This document shows, piece after piece, positions 31,728-43,302 of a stretch of 59,540 bases of DNA. The DNA comes from Fragilaria crotonensis (lineage: Eukaryota > Bacillariophyta > Fragilariophyceae > Fragilariales > Fragilariaceae): the NCBI GenBank assembly GCA_022925895.1, contig JAKSYS010000377.1:1-59540 (forward strand), given 5' to 3'. The position numbers were made by a program, and so were the translations under genes. How positions within the stretch are numbered: the stretch's first letter is position 1; each line of letters begins with the position of its first letter. The notes beneath the pieces are model-generated. The model had not been told where the DNA came from. It made no database searches and saw only the letters and a list, made by a program, of their open reading frames with translations.

Positions 31728-34433
31728 TTAACTCACAACTGGCCTTGATGTGAAGAAGCGTTTCACCGCATCTATGCAGGAATCGAAAGAAATACGTTCT
31801 TGGCCTGTTCCCCTCGTGAGCCACACTGGTAACGCTTTCCAGATGCGTCGATCAGCACAATATCGTTGATCCACAAGAATGATGGAGGCATAATCGCCCG
31901 CATGCCGAATTGCGCGCCCGACAGTTTGATTCACAGCCCTCATGCACAGACTGTGGTAGTACGCCTGTCCCGAAATACCACCAGGAGTCTGATCCATTGT
32001 GGCCATCTTTTCCTTCAACTCTGGATCAGTTATATCTGGATAGGGCAATCCAACAACCATGACACACCGCGCCATGTCATCAGCGAAGTTGATGCCTTCA
32101 CTCATCTTCCCTCCGACAACCGAAAGCAGTAGGCTCCCATGCGTGCAGGCATCTTTCGAGTATGCTGCAAGGGTAGCTTCCACTTGCGAGGATTGCTTTG
32201 GCTCCCGGTGAACCCGCTTCTGACGGTTGAGCTTGCTCCAATCGGATTCCTTCCAACGTCGAACTAGCAACGCCTCGTAAGAATAGCTGGGGAGAAAAAC
32301 AACCATTCCAGCAGGAACGTGGGCTGAGAGTTGCACGATGACCAATCCCAATTCGTCCAAAACCGCTTGATTGCCACGAGATTTATGCCTGAAATCCAGC
32401 GGAACGTCTCTAGATGGACCACACGACAGACACTGAAGCATTATGTTCGTGTGAGGAACGACGTGATCACATGTAAAAGCAGTCAAGGTAGGAGTGAAGG
32501 AAGTGATTGACACTTCGTTCGTTTCGGCTTGTGCTGATGCATCTGCCGTGGTAGCATCGACAAGGTAGGAAGTATCAAGGAGTTCAGCTGCCACGTGGTT
32601 GAAAGGCCTTAAAGTTCCTCCTACCAACGCCACTGCTATAGCTTCATTGACGACGTCTCGAAAGTGGACGGCTGGGTGGAGTGCCGCGAATCTCAGCGTC
32701 GGCTCCTGCGCTGAAGCTGTGGATCGCACATCAAAATCCACCTTCGGCCAATCCGTCACCACTTTCCCCTCACTGGACGTTGATGTGAGTTTGGAAAGGA
32801 AGGTTTCGACAATTGAGAGCGCAGAAACATGCTTTGAAATCCCAGAGGCTCCTGAATCCACAGTCGAAGTAGCATTGGCGAAACCCAACAGTTTTTGAGC
32901 CAGGCGCGACTGTTTCAGGTACGAAATAATTTTGAAGAGATTCACGTTGTCAAGCTTTAGATCCATAAGCAACTCTCCTGCTGATATCATTTTTATAGAC
33001 TGTTGGGGCCCACCTTGAAGATGCCTCACGAACGCATTCAGACACTTTCGCAGTTGGCCGAGGTAGTAAAGATTGCGTCCAGCCAGACGATCTGTGTATC
33101 GTTTTATGTAAGCAGAGAGTTGATCCGTCGCAGCGAGTGCCACGGAAAGCGACAGACGACACGAATGAAGTGATCGAATCGCTTCCGGCAGATTGTGCGC
33201 TTCGTCAACCAATACCAGGCATTGTTTCAGGCAGAGTCCTACTGCCTCTCGGGATGACTTCGAAAGGAGCATGCTGTATGGCATCACCACTACTTCGGCA
33301 GCTGCCAACGATTTCTGACAGTGCAACTGGTTAGATACGCACTTGCCAATAACGACGAATCGAATAAGCATAAGGGAACTTACTCTTGACGCGTAATAGG
33401 AGCATGCATGTGACGCCTCGCCCAGTGCAGCAGCATCCTCAATGTCAGATGGTTGCGCCAACGTGTGCAACGCCAAAGTTGCAATGCCTTCGGTAGACGA
33501 CAGAAGTGGGCAGCTCGACGTCTTATCCTTTTTCAAATCCAAACAGGCATCATTGACTGCCTGCTCCGACCTTCCAGGACGATTGACATCTGAATTGCCG
33601 CACAAGACCTTCCTCCCCCCGAGTGCCACCACTCGAATGCCAGAGAAGCCGGTACGACGAAGCTCACTGACAAACTGTGACAATTGAGAGTGCGTTCTAG
33701 CTGCGTACACGATTTTTCGCAAGCCACTCCCAGATTGGACGTTTCCAAGAGCAGTTTTGCCGTGCACTACGGACGACCCGTCCAGCGCCGCGCCATCAAG
33801 CAAGTGAGACGCCAGTGACAACGCGGTGTCCACTCCTTCTTGATCCGAATCATTCGAGTCATCTTGATCATCATGATCAGATCGATAATCAGCAACACAG
33901 AAATCTTCGTCGATACGGTCACGTAGTATTTTCTTCTTCTTGATCCGTCGTCCTTGCCGCTCTCGCAACTTGGCAGCTGTAACTCCTGAGCGCACCAAAT
34001 TTTCCCGACGTTCGCGGTTGTTGTTCTTCTCAGTCAATTTATCATGAATATTCTGAAGCTCCCGTTGGAGAGCCTCACGGGTGGTGCGAGCTCTTTCTCG
34101 TAGCATAGTTGCTTCCCGTTGTTGTTCGCGTACTTCAGGGTCAACCCAATCGTTGAGCCAGTCGTCCTTGTCAATTGTAGCAGAGTCATGGGTGCTACCT
34201 ACCTTTTCAAAATCAGCTTGTTCTTTATATCGAAGCCACGCCATTGCAGAGCACGCCAGTGAAAGACTCTTGCCCGTTCCAGTTGGCGATTCAAGGAGCA
34301 TGATTTTGGTTTGAGCGGCAAGCGATGACAGCAGGGCATCCATGAAATCCACTTGTTGACGATACGGGCTTTCGTACGGAAATGGAACAGTCCTTCCAGT
34401 AGGATAATCTGTGCTTCTCAAATTAGAGGACAT
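31728..34433 (-). CDS. CHL1: CHL1/DDX11-type Fe-S DNA helicase
   Basis: CHL1/DDX11 is a 5'-3' superfamily-2 helicase (XPD group) needed for sister-chromatid cohesion and replication-fork repair in the nucleus. The start ATG is at 34433. A Q-motif-like FPYESPYRQQVDFMDALL precedes Walker A ESPTGTGKSLSL. A long charged insert follows, then motif Ia IVYAARTHSQLSQF. Four cysteines (KVLCGN, DACLDL, SSCPLL, HACSYY) fit the 4Fe-4S cluster. Next come the DEAH box VLVDEAHNL, motif V GGKMSEGINFAD and motif VI QTVGRAIRHAGDYA. A 69-bp intron (33315-33383, GTAAGT...GTCAG) leaves the frame open if retained, but removing it restores CSYYASR-KSLAAAEVVVMPY, as in homologues. The product is about 878 residues and undamaged. 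The LTR of a Copia element starts 64 bp upstream of the ATG. Distinguishing it from RTEL1 or FANCJ rests on the Fe-S spacing and C-terminal motifs. Confidence 0.88.
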   Translation of the reverse strand: MSSNLRSTDYPTGRTVPFPYESPYRQQVDFMDALLSSLAAQTKIMLLESPTGTGKSLSLACSAMAWLRYKEQADFEKVGSTHDSATIDKDDWLNDWVDPEVREQQREATMLRERARTTREALQRELQNIHDKLTEKNNNRERRENLVRSGVTAAKLRERQGRRIKKKKILRDRIDEDFCVADYRSDHDDQDDSNDSDQEGVDTALSLASHLLDGAALDGSSVVHGKTALGNVQSGSGLRKIVYAARTHSQLSQFVSELRRTGFSGIRVVALGGRKVLCGNSDVNRPGRSEQAVNDACLDLKKDKTSSCPLLSSTEGIATLALHTLAQPSDIEDAAALGEASHACSYYASRVSSLMLIRFVVIGKCVSNQLHCQKSLAAAEVVVMPYSMLLSKSSREAVGLCLKQCLVLVDEAHNLPEAIRSLHSCRLSLSVALAATDQLSAYIKRYTDRLAGRNLYYLGQLRKCLNAFVRHLQGGPQQSIKMISAGELLMDLKLDNVNLFKIISYLKQSRLAQKLLGFANATSTVDSGASGISKHVSALSIVETFLSKLTSTSSEGKVVTDWPKVDFDVRSTASAQEPTLRFAALHPAVHFRDVVNEAIAVALVGGTLRPFNHVAAELLDTSYLVDATTADASAQAETNEVSITSFTPTLTAFTCDHVVPHTNIMLQCLSCGPSRDVPLDFRHKSRGNQAVLDELGLVIVQLSAHVPAGMVVFLPSYSYEALLVRRWKESDWSKLNRQKRVHREPKQSSQVEATLAAYSKDACTHGSLLLSVVGGKMSEGINFADDMARCVMVVGLPYPDITDPELKEKMATMDQTPGGISGQAYYHSLCMRAVNQTVGRAIRHAGDYASIILVDQRYCADRRIWKALPVWLTRGTGQERISFDSCIDAVKRFFTSRPVVS

Positions 34434-34497
34434 GGTGGTCGAGAGAAGGACACACAATGGAAAGTGATGGCGCAGATAAACGAAATTTCACTGTATA

Positions 34498-34990
34498 TGT
34501 CGAGAATCACTGTGCTACCGGCAGTATGCCATGCGACGATGCAACGGTGCTAGTAGACAGTAACAGTACTGTATGTCCTGGTGATCGTCCTGAGGTTGGT
34601 TGGACTACTGTTGGTGTCAAGACCAAGTCCAAGAACACGCAAAGACCTCCCAGGAGGCAGGGATCTACCTGAGGGAGCTGAGACAGGGATAGGGCGTCAT
34701 GGAATGAAGACTGCTTACAAGTAACCTCTACTGGAGAGGTGAAATTGCAGGTCTTCTATGTTTAGTTGTTCGTGTACAAGCTACTGGATGAGGGACATGT
34801 GTCCAATGATTAGAGAGCATTTGAGTGCTCTCATCTTGGACCTATTGATGACTCTAAATCAGTTTTGTAACTTAAACTAAGCTCACAATAACAGGAAATA
34901 GAAAGTGAGTAGAGGTTATCTACTGTCGCAATCTATACGAGTATTCGCAAAAGAGATACTGTAGGGCTACTACAGTACGGTGATTTAACA
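34498..34990 (+). repeat. 5' LTR of Copia element
   Basis: The 493-bp LTR begins TGTCGAGAATC and ends GATTTAACA. It reads identical to the 3' copy at 39676-40168. Just outside the pair is the 6-mer TGTATA on both sides (34492-34497 and 40169-40174), the likely target-site duplication, one base longer than the usual five. It lies 64 bp upstream of the CHL1 start codon and points away from it. Confidence 0.93.
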
Positions 34991-35039
34991 CGTTTATAAA
35001 CGATCAGTTGAAATCCAAGGTAAAAGTTTGTACGAAATC

Positions 35040-38000
35040 ATGGCAGTTGAAGATTCCGATTCCAACTTTGGAACCACTGTTCGTGCGTTCGCTTTTAACG
35101 GCGATGATACGAAGTTCAGATCGTGGGAGGGCAAAACTCTCGCTCGCCAGTTCGAAGGGCTTCTTGCTCGCGCTCACCAGGGCAGAGGTAACGCCGGGTC
35201 TAACGGTCGAGCAGTACGAGTATGGTGAAGTGGAGGAGCCGGTCAGGCTCGCCACGGGAGCACCTGCTGAAACTGCAGGTGTCGCAGGGGTTACTGCGGC
35301 ACCACCAGTACGAACCCGTGCAACAACCTCAGTGGAGAACCGGAAGTACTTGGCACGCGCGGCTGCGTGGACTTACTTAGTGGCGAGCTGTACCGACAAG
35401 GCCTACGCGCTCATCGAACGAGCAGACGGAGACCCCTTCAAGGCTTGGACCATCCTACAGGAAAAGTACTGCGCCACGGACGCGGAGGAAAACTACCCTG
35501 AGCTGTCGGAGGCATTCGGGAAGTGTAAGTTGAGCGAGACGAAGCAAGACCCGGAACTTTGGTTCAATGATTTGGACCATTTGAATATGAGGATTGCCCG
35601 TATCAACAAGAAGTACGAGCTCGATGACCTTCAGATGAAAAGTCACATCATGACGTCGATGTCCAGTGGCTACGATTCCGTCGTGGTCAAGTATCGTGGT
35701 GAACTAGCGGAGACACCGCTTGTGAAGTTGCGCAAAATTGGGCTCCAGTACAAGACACTACTCAAGACTACTACGAAGAACAAGTCGGAGTCGGCTCTCG
35801 TGGCGAATGTAAACAAACACCCATATAAGAAGTTCAAGGGCACGTGTCGCAACTGCGGCAAAATCGGTCACAAAGCAAACGAATGTCGGTCCGCGAAGAG
35901 TACCGCGGAAAGCACCGATTCTACCAAAACGCCTGTTGACAAAAGTAATGTCACCTGTTTCAATTGTCAAGAGAAGGGGCATTATGCGAACAAGTGCCCA
36001 AAACCAAAGAAGGATAAAGCAGATAATGACATGGCTATGTTCGTTGGTCTTTCACGAATTGAAGTTGACGTTGAAGCCGTGGAGACACCCAAGGTCGTGG
36101 TTAACGATAGTATCGATTTTACCCCTGATGACTTCTTCGATGACTGGCGCTGGGGCGATGACTCTTTGAGCGATGACTTCAACTCCGATGACGATCTCGG
36201 AACCTTCACCGAATTCTTTGAACACGACTTGTTGGGCGACGACGATGCTACCATGGTGGATGTCTCGGAGACCCAGGAAACTATGGAGTTTGTAAATGTC
36301 AGTTTGATTACGGAGGAATTCGTTGGGACTTCGGCTGCACTCAACGGCATTGAAGAATGGCTTTTGGACTCAGGGGCTACTTGCGGCGTTACGTATGACA
36401 AATCGAAGATGTCAAACATGCGGGCATCAGACAAAATGATTACGATTGGCAATGGCGCTCAGGTCGCAACTCTCGGACAGGGAACGGTGCATCTAGTCAA
36501 CAATCGTGGAAACCAAGTAACTCTTCATGACGTCTACTATGCACCAAAGTTCACTAAACACATCGTGAGCCTTCGCAAGTTGATTGACGATGACTGGACA
36601 TTGAATGTTGCCGACAAAACGGAATTTGTCTTAGTCGACCCAGCAACGGCGTCCACTATGTGCTTTGAGCGAAACGACAACGACCAACTGTACTATCTGA
36701 CTGGGACTCGTGTCCCAACAGCGAACGACATTGAAGCGGTACACAGCCTCACAACGAAGCCGGTAACTCTAGATATTAATATAGCGCACGGCTTGCTCGG
36801 TCACCCGGACACTCGCACGGTGAAGGCGATGGCGGTGAGACAGAACTGGACATTGACTGGGACGGTACAGCCCTGTGGCTCATGTGCACTTGCAAAGGCA
36901 CGCGCCAAGGCGGTCCCAAAGACTACAATGACCAAAGCCAAACTCCCCGGAGAGAGACTCTTTCTGGACATTTCGGGCCCCTTCAGTGACTCCCTCAACT
37001 CGAACCGGTATTGGCTTCGCATTGTGGATGACAACACGCGGTTTTGCTGGGACAGTTTCCTTCCACGCAAGAGTGGTATACACGTCCCGTTGGAGGCCCT
37101 TCTCATCGCGAACAAGGCTGCTGGTAAACCGTGCAAGTACCTTCGCTGCGACAACGCGGGTGAGAACGAGGCCTATGTGCAGAAACTGTGTGCCGAACAC
37201 GATATTGCCCTCGAGATGACCGCTCCGAACACCCCCCAAATGAATGGCGTGGTGGAACGGAGCTTCGCTACATGCAAGGATCGCGCCTTCGCGACTATGT
37301 ATTGCGCACGATTCACGTTAGAATCGCAGGGTTTGTTATGGCCTGAGGCCATTAACACGATTACCAAGCTGGGTAACACGCTCCACGCACCGGGGACGTT
37401 TTGGACCCCTACACTGCCTGGCACGGTAAAGATGTCAGGCCCAATCGGATTTTGGATTATCTTCAGCCGTTTGGGAGAATCGCCTACATCACGGATCGCA
37501 CTAAGATCAAGGCAAAGGCTGACGTCAGGGCTTCGAAATGTGTGTTCGTCGGGTATGCCAACGATCACTCCGGTGACACGTACAAGTTCTACAACCCTAC
37601 GACGAAACATACCATACTGTCCCGTGATGTCCACCAATGGATGGAATGGCACGGACGTATCACGGCTACCGATGATTTGGCATTGTTTGACGAATTAGAT
37701 AGATTAAAGACGGATTCAGTCATTTTGCCTGCCACCTCGACGGACATTCCCATTTTGTCTGACACTGACGGTTCGGATTTGGACGATCTCTGGGATCTCC
37801 CGCCCTCGACGCCCGCCGGCACGGAGGATACAGGACTACCAGTTGAAGATGCTCTTCGTCCTGCGCGGAGAATTTGGCTCCGGCTTTCGGTTCGGGTGCT
37901 GTCACTCGAGCACGAGCCCGCGCGTCAACAGTACCTTCGCCGATGTACACAGGAACGAAGACAATTTGGAAGCGTCGGTTGCTACCATAAGCGCGGAGGA

Positions 38001-39850
38001 ATTGTCCACGCTACTGGTTATGAACGCCTTACTTCAATCGGATCCCCAACCTGGTGTACCAAAGAACTACAAGGCTCTACTTAAGCTCAATGACCCAAAG
38101 TGGACAACTTCTATGCACGGTGAGCTGGAAAACTTCCTCAAGCGCGACGCATGGGAATTCTTACCACGCAGCGAGTTGCCAAATAATCGTAAGACACTAC
38201 GGTGTCGCTGGATATTTAAATTAAAGCTTGATGGGACAAGGAAGTCCCGATCCGTGATCCGAGGCTACGAACAAGAACCGGGAGTTGATTATGTCGAATC
38301 GTACTCTCCGCTTGCGACGAACACTACGATCAAAGTGGTACTCGCAGTGACATTGGAACAAGAAGAGAAGCATGACGACTGGATTCAGATCTTGGTTGAC
38401 GTTGAAGCGGCATTTCTCAACGCTCTCGTAGACAACGATGTCTATATCGAATTCCCCGAAGGACTTTTGGAGTACTTAGAGAGTAAAGGTATCTACCTTG
38501 CGGACCATATCATCAAACTCAAGCGAGCCCAGTACGGCCTGGTACAAAGCCCACGACTTTGGATGATGACATTCGCGAAAATTCTAATTAATTTGGGCAA
38601 CCCAGTGCAAAACCGACCCTTGCCTGTTCACGTTGCATGACCCTGATGGAAACCTGTTGGTCCTGGTGGTTGTGTACTGCGACGACTCTATCATCACAGG
38701 CATTCGAAAACATGTGGATCGCATCAAGAAAGGCATTTCAGACGCGGTTGCCATCTCTGATCTTGGAAACCTGGTACGTCACCTGGGAGTGGACTACGAA
38801 ACTGGTCGAGACAAATCGGGCAAGTACATACGATCTAGTATGACAGATTACCTTGAGGCCATTGTACGGGATTTTGAGGCGGATGTCAACGCCAAGGTCA
38901 AAGAACATAAGACACCTGGTGCAGCAGTGACACCCCCTCTTCGCTCAACTCCTGAAGACGAAATTGTACTTCAGGAACTGTACCGTTCCTACGTCGGTCG
39001 TATCATGTTTGCCTGCGGCAAGTCGGAACCCGCTATCTCGAACGCATGTCGAGAATTAACGTGTCACTTAAATGCCCCAAATGAAGAACATTGGAATGCC
39101 CTCAGACATTTGATCGGATATATCAAAAGCGGCGACTATCAGGGACTGAAGATGAGGCCCCCTAAGGATAGACGGGTGGTTGCGTTTGTTGACTCTGATT
39201 ATGCCAGTGACCGTGGTGACCGCAAGAGTATATCCGGCTACCTCGTGACCATTGGCGGATGCCTCGTATCGTGGCAGTCCAAGAAACAAACTGGTGTGAC
39301 ACTTTCGTCTACGGAATCAGAATTTGTTGCTATGAGCATGGCGGCCACTGAGGTGAAGTTCATTGTGTCGCTGCTGACGGAGATCGGGAACCACGCGCCC
39401 TTGCTTCCGAGTATCTTGAAGGAAGATAACACTGGAGCAATATTTATGGCTAAGAATACCGCAATTGGGCAAAGGACAAAACACGTCGATATCAGATACC
39501 GATTCGTCAATGATATGATTTTAAGTAAGGAACTATGGGTTGAACACATACGAAGTGGTGACAACCCCAGCGACATGATGACGAAGAACCTTCCTGCTAC
39601 CCTATTTACGAAACATGCTGAGATCACATCCGAAGGGTTTTTGGGCACGCTGTACGACCCCCAGTCCACGGAGGATGTCGAGAATCACTGTGCTACCGGC
39701 AGTATGCCATGCGACGATGCAACGGTGCTAGTAGACAGTAACAGTACTGTATGTCCTGGTGATCGTCCTGAGGTTGGTTGGACTACTGTTGGTGTCAAGA
39801 CCAAGTCCAAGAACACGCAAAGACCTCCCAGGAGGCAGGGATCTACCTGA
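35040..39850 (+). mobile_element. Copia-type gag-pol (CoDi-like), four frameshifts
   Basis: Gag starts at ATG 35040 (MAVEDSDSNFGTT, then FNGDDTKFRSWEGK) and shifts one base near 35140. The gag core ends with two CCHC knuckles, CRNCGKIGHKANEC and CFNCQEKGHYANKC. A long acidic stretch precedes the protease (WLLDSGATCGV, about 36364). Integrase follows, with HGLLGHPDTRTV, a CGSC pair, LFLDISGPFSDS, and PNTPQMNGVVERS holding the catalytic Glu. A shift near 37395 leads to RILDYLQPFGRIAY, and another near 37860 into reverse transcriptase (RCRWIFKLKLDG, VDVEAAFLNALV). A fourth near 38610 leads to the active site VVYCDDSIITG. RNase H has FVDSDYASD, LSSTESEF and TKHVDIRYRF. Order PR-IN-RT-RH is diagnostic of Copia. 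The last 58 codons lie inside the 3' LTR; the stop is at 39848-39850. Confidence 0.92.
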
Positions 39851-40168
39851 GGGAGCTGAGACAGGGATAGGGCGTCATGGAATGAAGACTGCTTACAAGT
39901 AACCTCTACTGGAGAGGTGAAATTGCAGGTCTTCTATGTTTAGTTGTTCGTGTACAAGCTACTGGATGAGGGACATGTGTCCAATGATTAGAGAGCATTT
40001 GAGTGCTCTCATCTTGGACCTATTGATGACTCTAAATCAGTTTTGTAACTTAAACTAAGCTCACAATAACAGGAAATAGAAAGTGAGTAGAGGTTATCTA
40101 CTGTCGCAATCTATACGAGTATTCGCAAAAGAGATACTGTAGGGCTACTACAGTACGGTGATTTAACA
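39676..40168 (+). repeat. 3' LTR of Copia element
   Basis: The 493-bp partner of the LTR at 34498-34990, read as identical over its whole length. A short purine stretch (ACGGAGGA) directly before it may be the polypurine tract. It carries the end of the pol reading frame. TGTATA follows at 40169-40174. Confidence 0.93.
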
Positions 40169-40174
40169 TGTATA

Positions 40175-40770
40175 TGCCTAATAATCTAATAATGCATAGT
40201 TGGGAGCTGGGAGCTGGGACAGGGAGATACTGGTAGTTGAGATGTACTGCAAGTACATGTACTTGTTTGTACCTCTGGCACTCAACGACATCTCAAAAAT
40301 GGCGCGAAGGTTCCCACCATGTCTGCATTGACTTCTGGTACCCGGTACCAGTACCCAATACTACTTACATACCAGCAAATAGCAACTGCACTCCGGCAAC
40401 GAGTACCGATCACTCAGAAATACTGGTACTGTATGTTCTCCTTCTTTGTTGTGGTCATAATAGCGCTGCAACGAAGTACATAGTACTACCCCTCCAATTA
40501 GTTCGGTGGAAGCAAGATAAACCAACAACAAAACCTGAACTTCGCAGTTACTGATAAAACGAGAATAAAACCGTAGTTGCTATGGAAGCACCATGCCCAC
40601 AGCGGAGGTGCGGTAAGATCCGTGGGTTTACATCCTATCCTTGAAATAAAAGAAAAATGTACAGAGTAAGGACTCTCGCGCACCCGAAAGGCCCCGGGCA
40701 TCAAATTAATTCGAGGTGGTCCGGTACGGTCAAGCGGCTTTCCAGTCGCGTTATAGAGTGCTGCCAAAAC
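40175..40770. other. Intergenic with GTAC-rich island
   Basis: The part 40200-40490 is dense in GTAC and GGTACC words. Nothing coding is recognised. Confidence 0.35.
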
Positions 40771-41570
40771 TTTATAAGGCATAGTCAGCTGCGGGCACAA
40801 TCACCCTCGGCATGATGGTGGCACCTGGAGGAGCAGTGGGGAGCTTGCTATTCCTGGAGAAACTGGATCCCCGGAACATATCAAATCGTACTTTAAAGCG
40901 TTCTCCAGTCACACGATCATACAGGACCAGACCCTCAATAGCAATACTTTGAGCCATACGTTCGACTGCTTCTCGAGTCCGCACGGGTACGTCAACGACA
41001 ACACTGCCATGAATGTAAGAGCGTGATCCGCATCTATGCCGTCAATATTCCCCTGATGCTTGCGACCAACCCATTCCACTGTGATATGATTGGGACAGTC
41101 TGGATCGTTTGGATCCGGGATTTCGCCTCTTGCCACACCCGCGGCAATAGCGAGTATGTATCAGGACCCACATTTGTCGTTTTGATCCCTTTCCCGTCAC
41201 CTTGTTTCTGTCAAGAGGATGAAACAATATGTATGATTGTCATACTTCGCAGGGTGCACTCCCGCCGGAACTGCAGAAGCCTCCCGGGGCGGCGATTTGT
41301 CTTTCGAATCATAGCGTGTGCAGAAAATCCATTCGAACTCATCATCGGACTTCGCTTGTTTAATCAGTAGACAGCATTCTCCGTGGACCTTGGTGATATG
41401 GTGCCACCTATATCTTGAAAGCAACGTCGTGCTGCTTCGCACGAAAAAGTTTCTTCATAGACGCCCTTGCCGGGGTGAAGATATGATTCATCTTGCCGCC
41501 GTTGAAGGGGACCATAGTTCCGTCTTCCGTCACCATCAGAGACGGTGGCATGGTTCATGCGTTCAGTCAC
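40771..41570 (-). pseudogene. Unrecognised coding remnant in several frames
   Basis: Minus-strand segments look protein-like: YEETFSCEAARRCFQDIGG (about 41475-41400), YRWHHITKVHGECCLLIKQ and FEWIFCTRYDSKDKSPPRE (about 41420-41270), PNHITVEWVGRKHQGN (about 41100-41040), and IEGLVLYDRVTGERFKVRFD (about 40945-40885). Segment order is consistent, but the frame changes about three times. I cannot place the family. It may be part of an old mobile element or a dead gene. The evidence is only amino-acid composition and the low-overlap tiling of open frames. Confidence 0.3.
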
Positions 41571-42879
41571 ATGTCACGTGGTCTGTGTCGAGTTATACAG
41601 TGCATTTATTATCCAGCTTTGAATAATATAATATATATGGTACAAGTACTGGCTCTTGTAGTAGTAGTATACCGGTACTCAAGATTGTCTACTGTCTACA
41701 GTACTAATACCGGTAGCAGCTATCATGCCTATAGCAGTGCCTACTACCGTCGAGCTACAAGGACCTGCGCAGGACCTGATGGCCTGATGGGCTGATTATT
41801 GACACCACTTGGGCTTCATCAATTCCGCTTTTGCTTTCCCTTATCTTTGAGAACGTCCCTTGGACCTCAAACTTGGCCAACCTCCTGAGAACAGTAAAAA
41901 TTGCATGGTTTAAATTGGCAATTGGTTCTGAGATCAATGCTAATGTCAAACAAAACACAATTAACAAAATATGGAGCTTGCTTTGATTCATTTGTGTGCA
42001 AAATGTGCCTTATGTGGAACAATCTGCACCACAATATGTTCAGTACTCATACATATATTAAATGCATAATGTTCAGTTCAAAACCACGTAAAAGTATGCA
42101 AAATCTCTACTACCACAATAAATGGCTTTGAACTATTAAAATCACTTTAAACGAATAGTCATGGGAAATTTGAGGTCGTGCACACAATATTAGTCTATTT
42201 TCATTTTACCTCGTCTTGCATGACAAGTCGTTCCTTTGCGGATTTGGCATGTATGTGTTGCTGTTAAAAATTCGAATTTCATAACACAATTGTCTATTTA
42301 TGCATAGTCTAGAGGCAACAATGGGCTCTCCAGATTTCCCAGAGCAAGATTTTCCCCGCATCGAGCACGCCCTCCCAGAGTATACGGTATAAAAATCTGC
42401 ATCTGTTTGCGAGATATAGTATAGATTTTTCCTGACCGGTACTAGCTAGCTCCCTTTTTCAGGTCTCATTTCGCAATTAGTCAAATTCATCGTTGAAAAT
42501 CCTGTCCCTGTAAAAGTTTTGAGAGCCGAAATCTTCACTGCACTTGGGAAATAATCTAAACGCATTCTGTCTAAATTTTTTGTGCGTGTACAAATACATT
42601 TTCATATACGGCTTTGGACATTACTATGGCAAAAATGAAGGTTGCAATTTGCAATATCATGCATTACTATATGGGATTATGTTCCCATTTGATAATGATT
42701 CCTCATCAGCTCTGAAGATGAAGTCATGAAGGAATACCTGTCCTACAAATCTTGGGGTGTGAACATGTGTATTGGTGGACATATCTTGACTCTAAACTTG
42801 GGGAAATATAGTGGTTCAAAGCCATCTTTATGTGGTAGCTACTGCACCTTGATGAAGCACATTCGTTTAAATGTTTGAT
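41571..42879. other. AT-rich intergenic, nothing recognised
   Basis: GTAC words occur at 41630-41760. The rest is AT-rich with only short random open frames. No inverted ends or domains were found. Confidence 0.35.
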
Positions 42880-42884
42880 GATCT

Positions 42885-43268
42885 TGCAGTACACCGCACG
42901 TGCCCTTAGCGTAGTGCGATACAGTATACTATATTACTAGTATCCAGTACTACAATACAATGGCCATGTATAGTACTTGGATATACCGGTAGACTAGTAA
43001 TACCATAGTACAGTGCAACAATAGAACACTGATCCTGTACAACAGTACAACCGTACAACAGTAGAATGAGAACTGTCTGACATCTCTTGGAGACTCACTG
43101 AGTCTCCTAGATGAATGAAAGAGAACAGTCCAATCCCACCAAGGATGGGACTGCTCTCTTGTTTTAAAAACTAGTCTCATAACTTTTAATAAGGTGCAAC
43201 TATTAATCCTTTAAAACTAGCTACAAATTAGCCTCCAAAATAAAACTGATTACTTCGCGCGTAGGGCA
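42885..43268 (+). repeat. 5' LTR of Gypsy element
   Basis: The 384-bp LTR begins TGCAGTACACC and ends CGCGTAGGGCA. It reads identical to the 3' copy at 47726-48109. The 5-bp duplication GATCT flanks the element (42880-42884 and 48110-48114). The LTR itself is rich in GTAC and TAGTA words, so some GTAC islands elsewhere could be LTR-derived. Confidence 0.95.
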
Positions 43269-43302
43269 CAGTGAATTCACTCCCAGTAGTCAGTACATCA
43301 CC

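Noticed and set aside
33315-33383. Insertion of 23 residues in CHL1 before the DEAH box
   Set aside because: The segment has perfect GTAAGT and CAG borders and removing it restores the homologous sequence, so it is treated as an intron despite being open in frame.
34457-34672. 71-codon plus-strand frame upstream of CHL1
   Set aside because: It is the 5' LTR copy of the pol C-terminal end with a chance start codon in the flank.
42950-43180. 76-codon frame found identically at 47791-48021
   Set aside because: Both copies lie inside the Gypsy LTRs; the duplication reflects the LTR pair and not a gene family.
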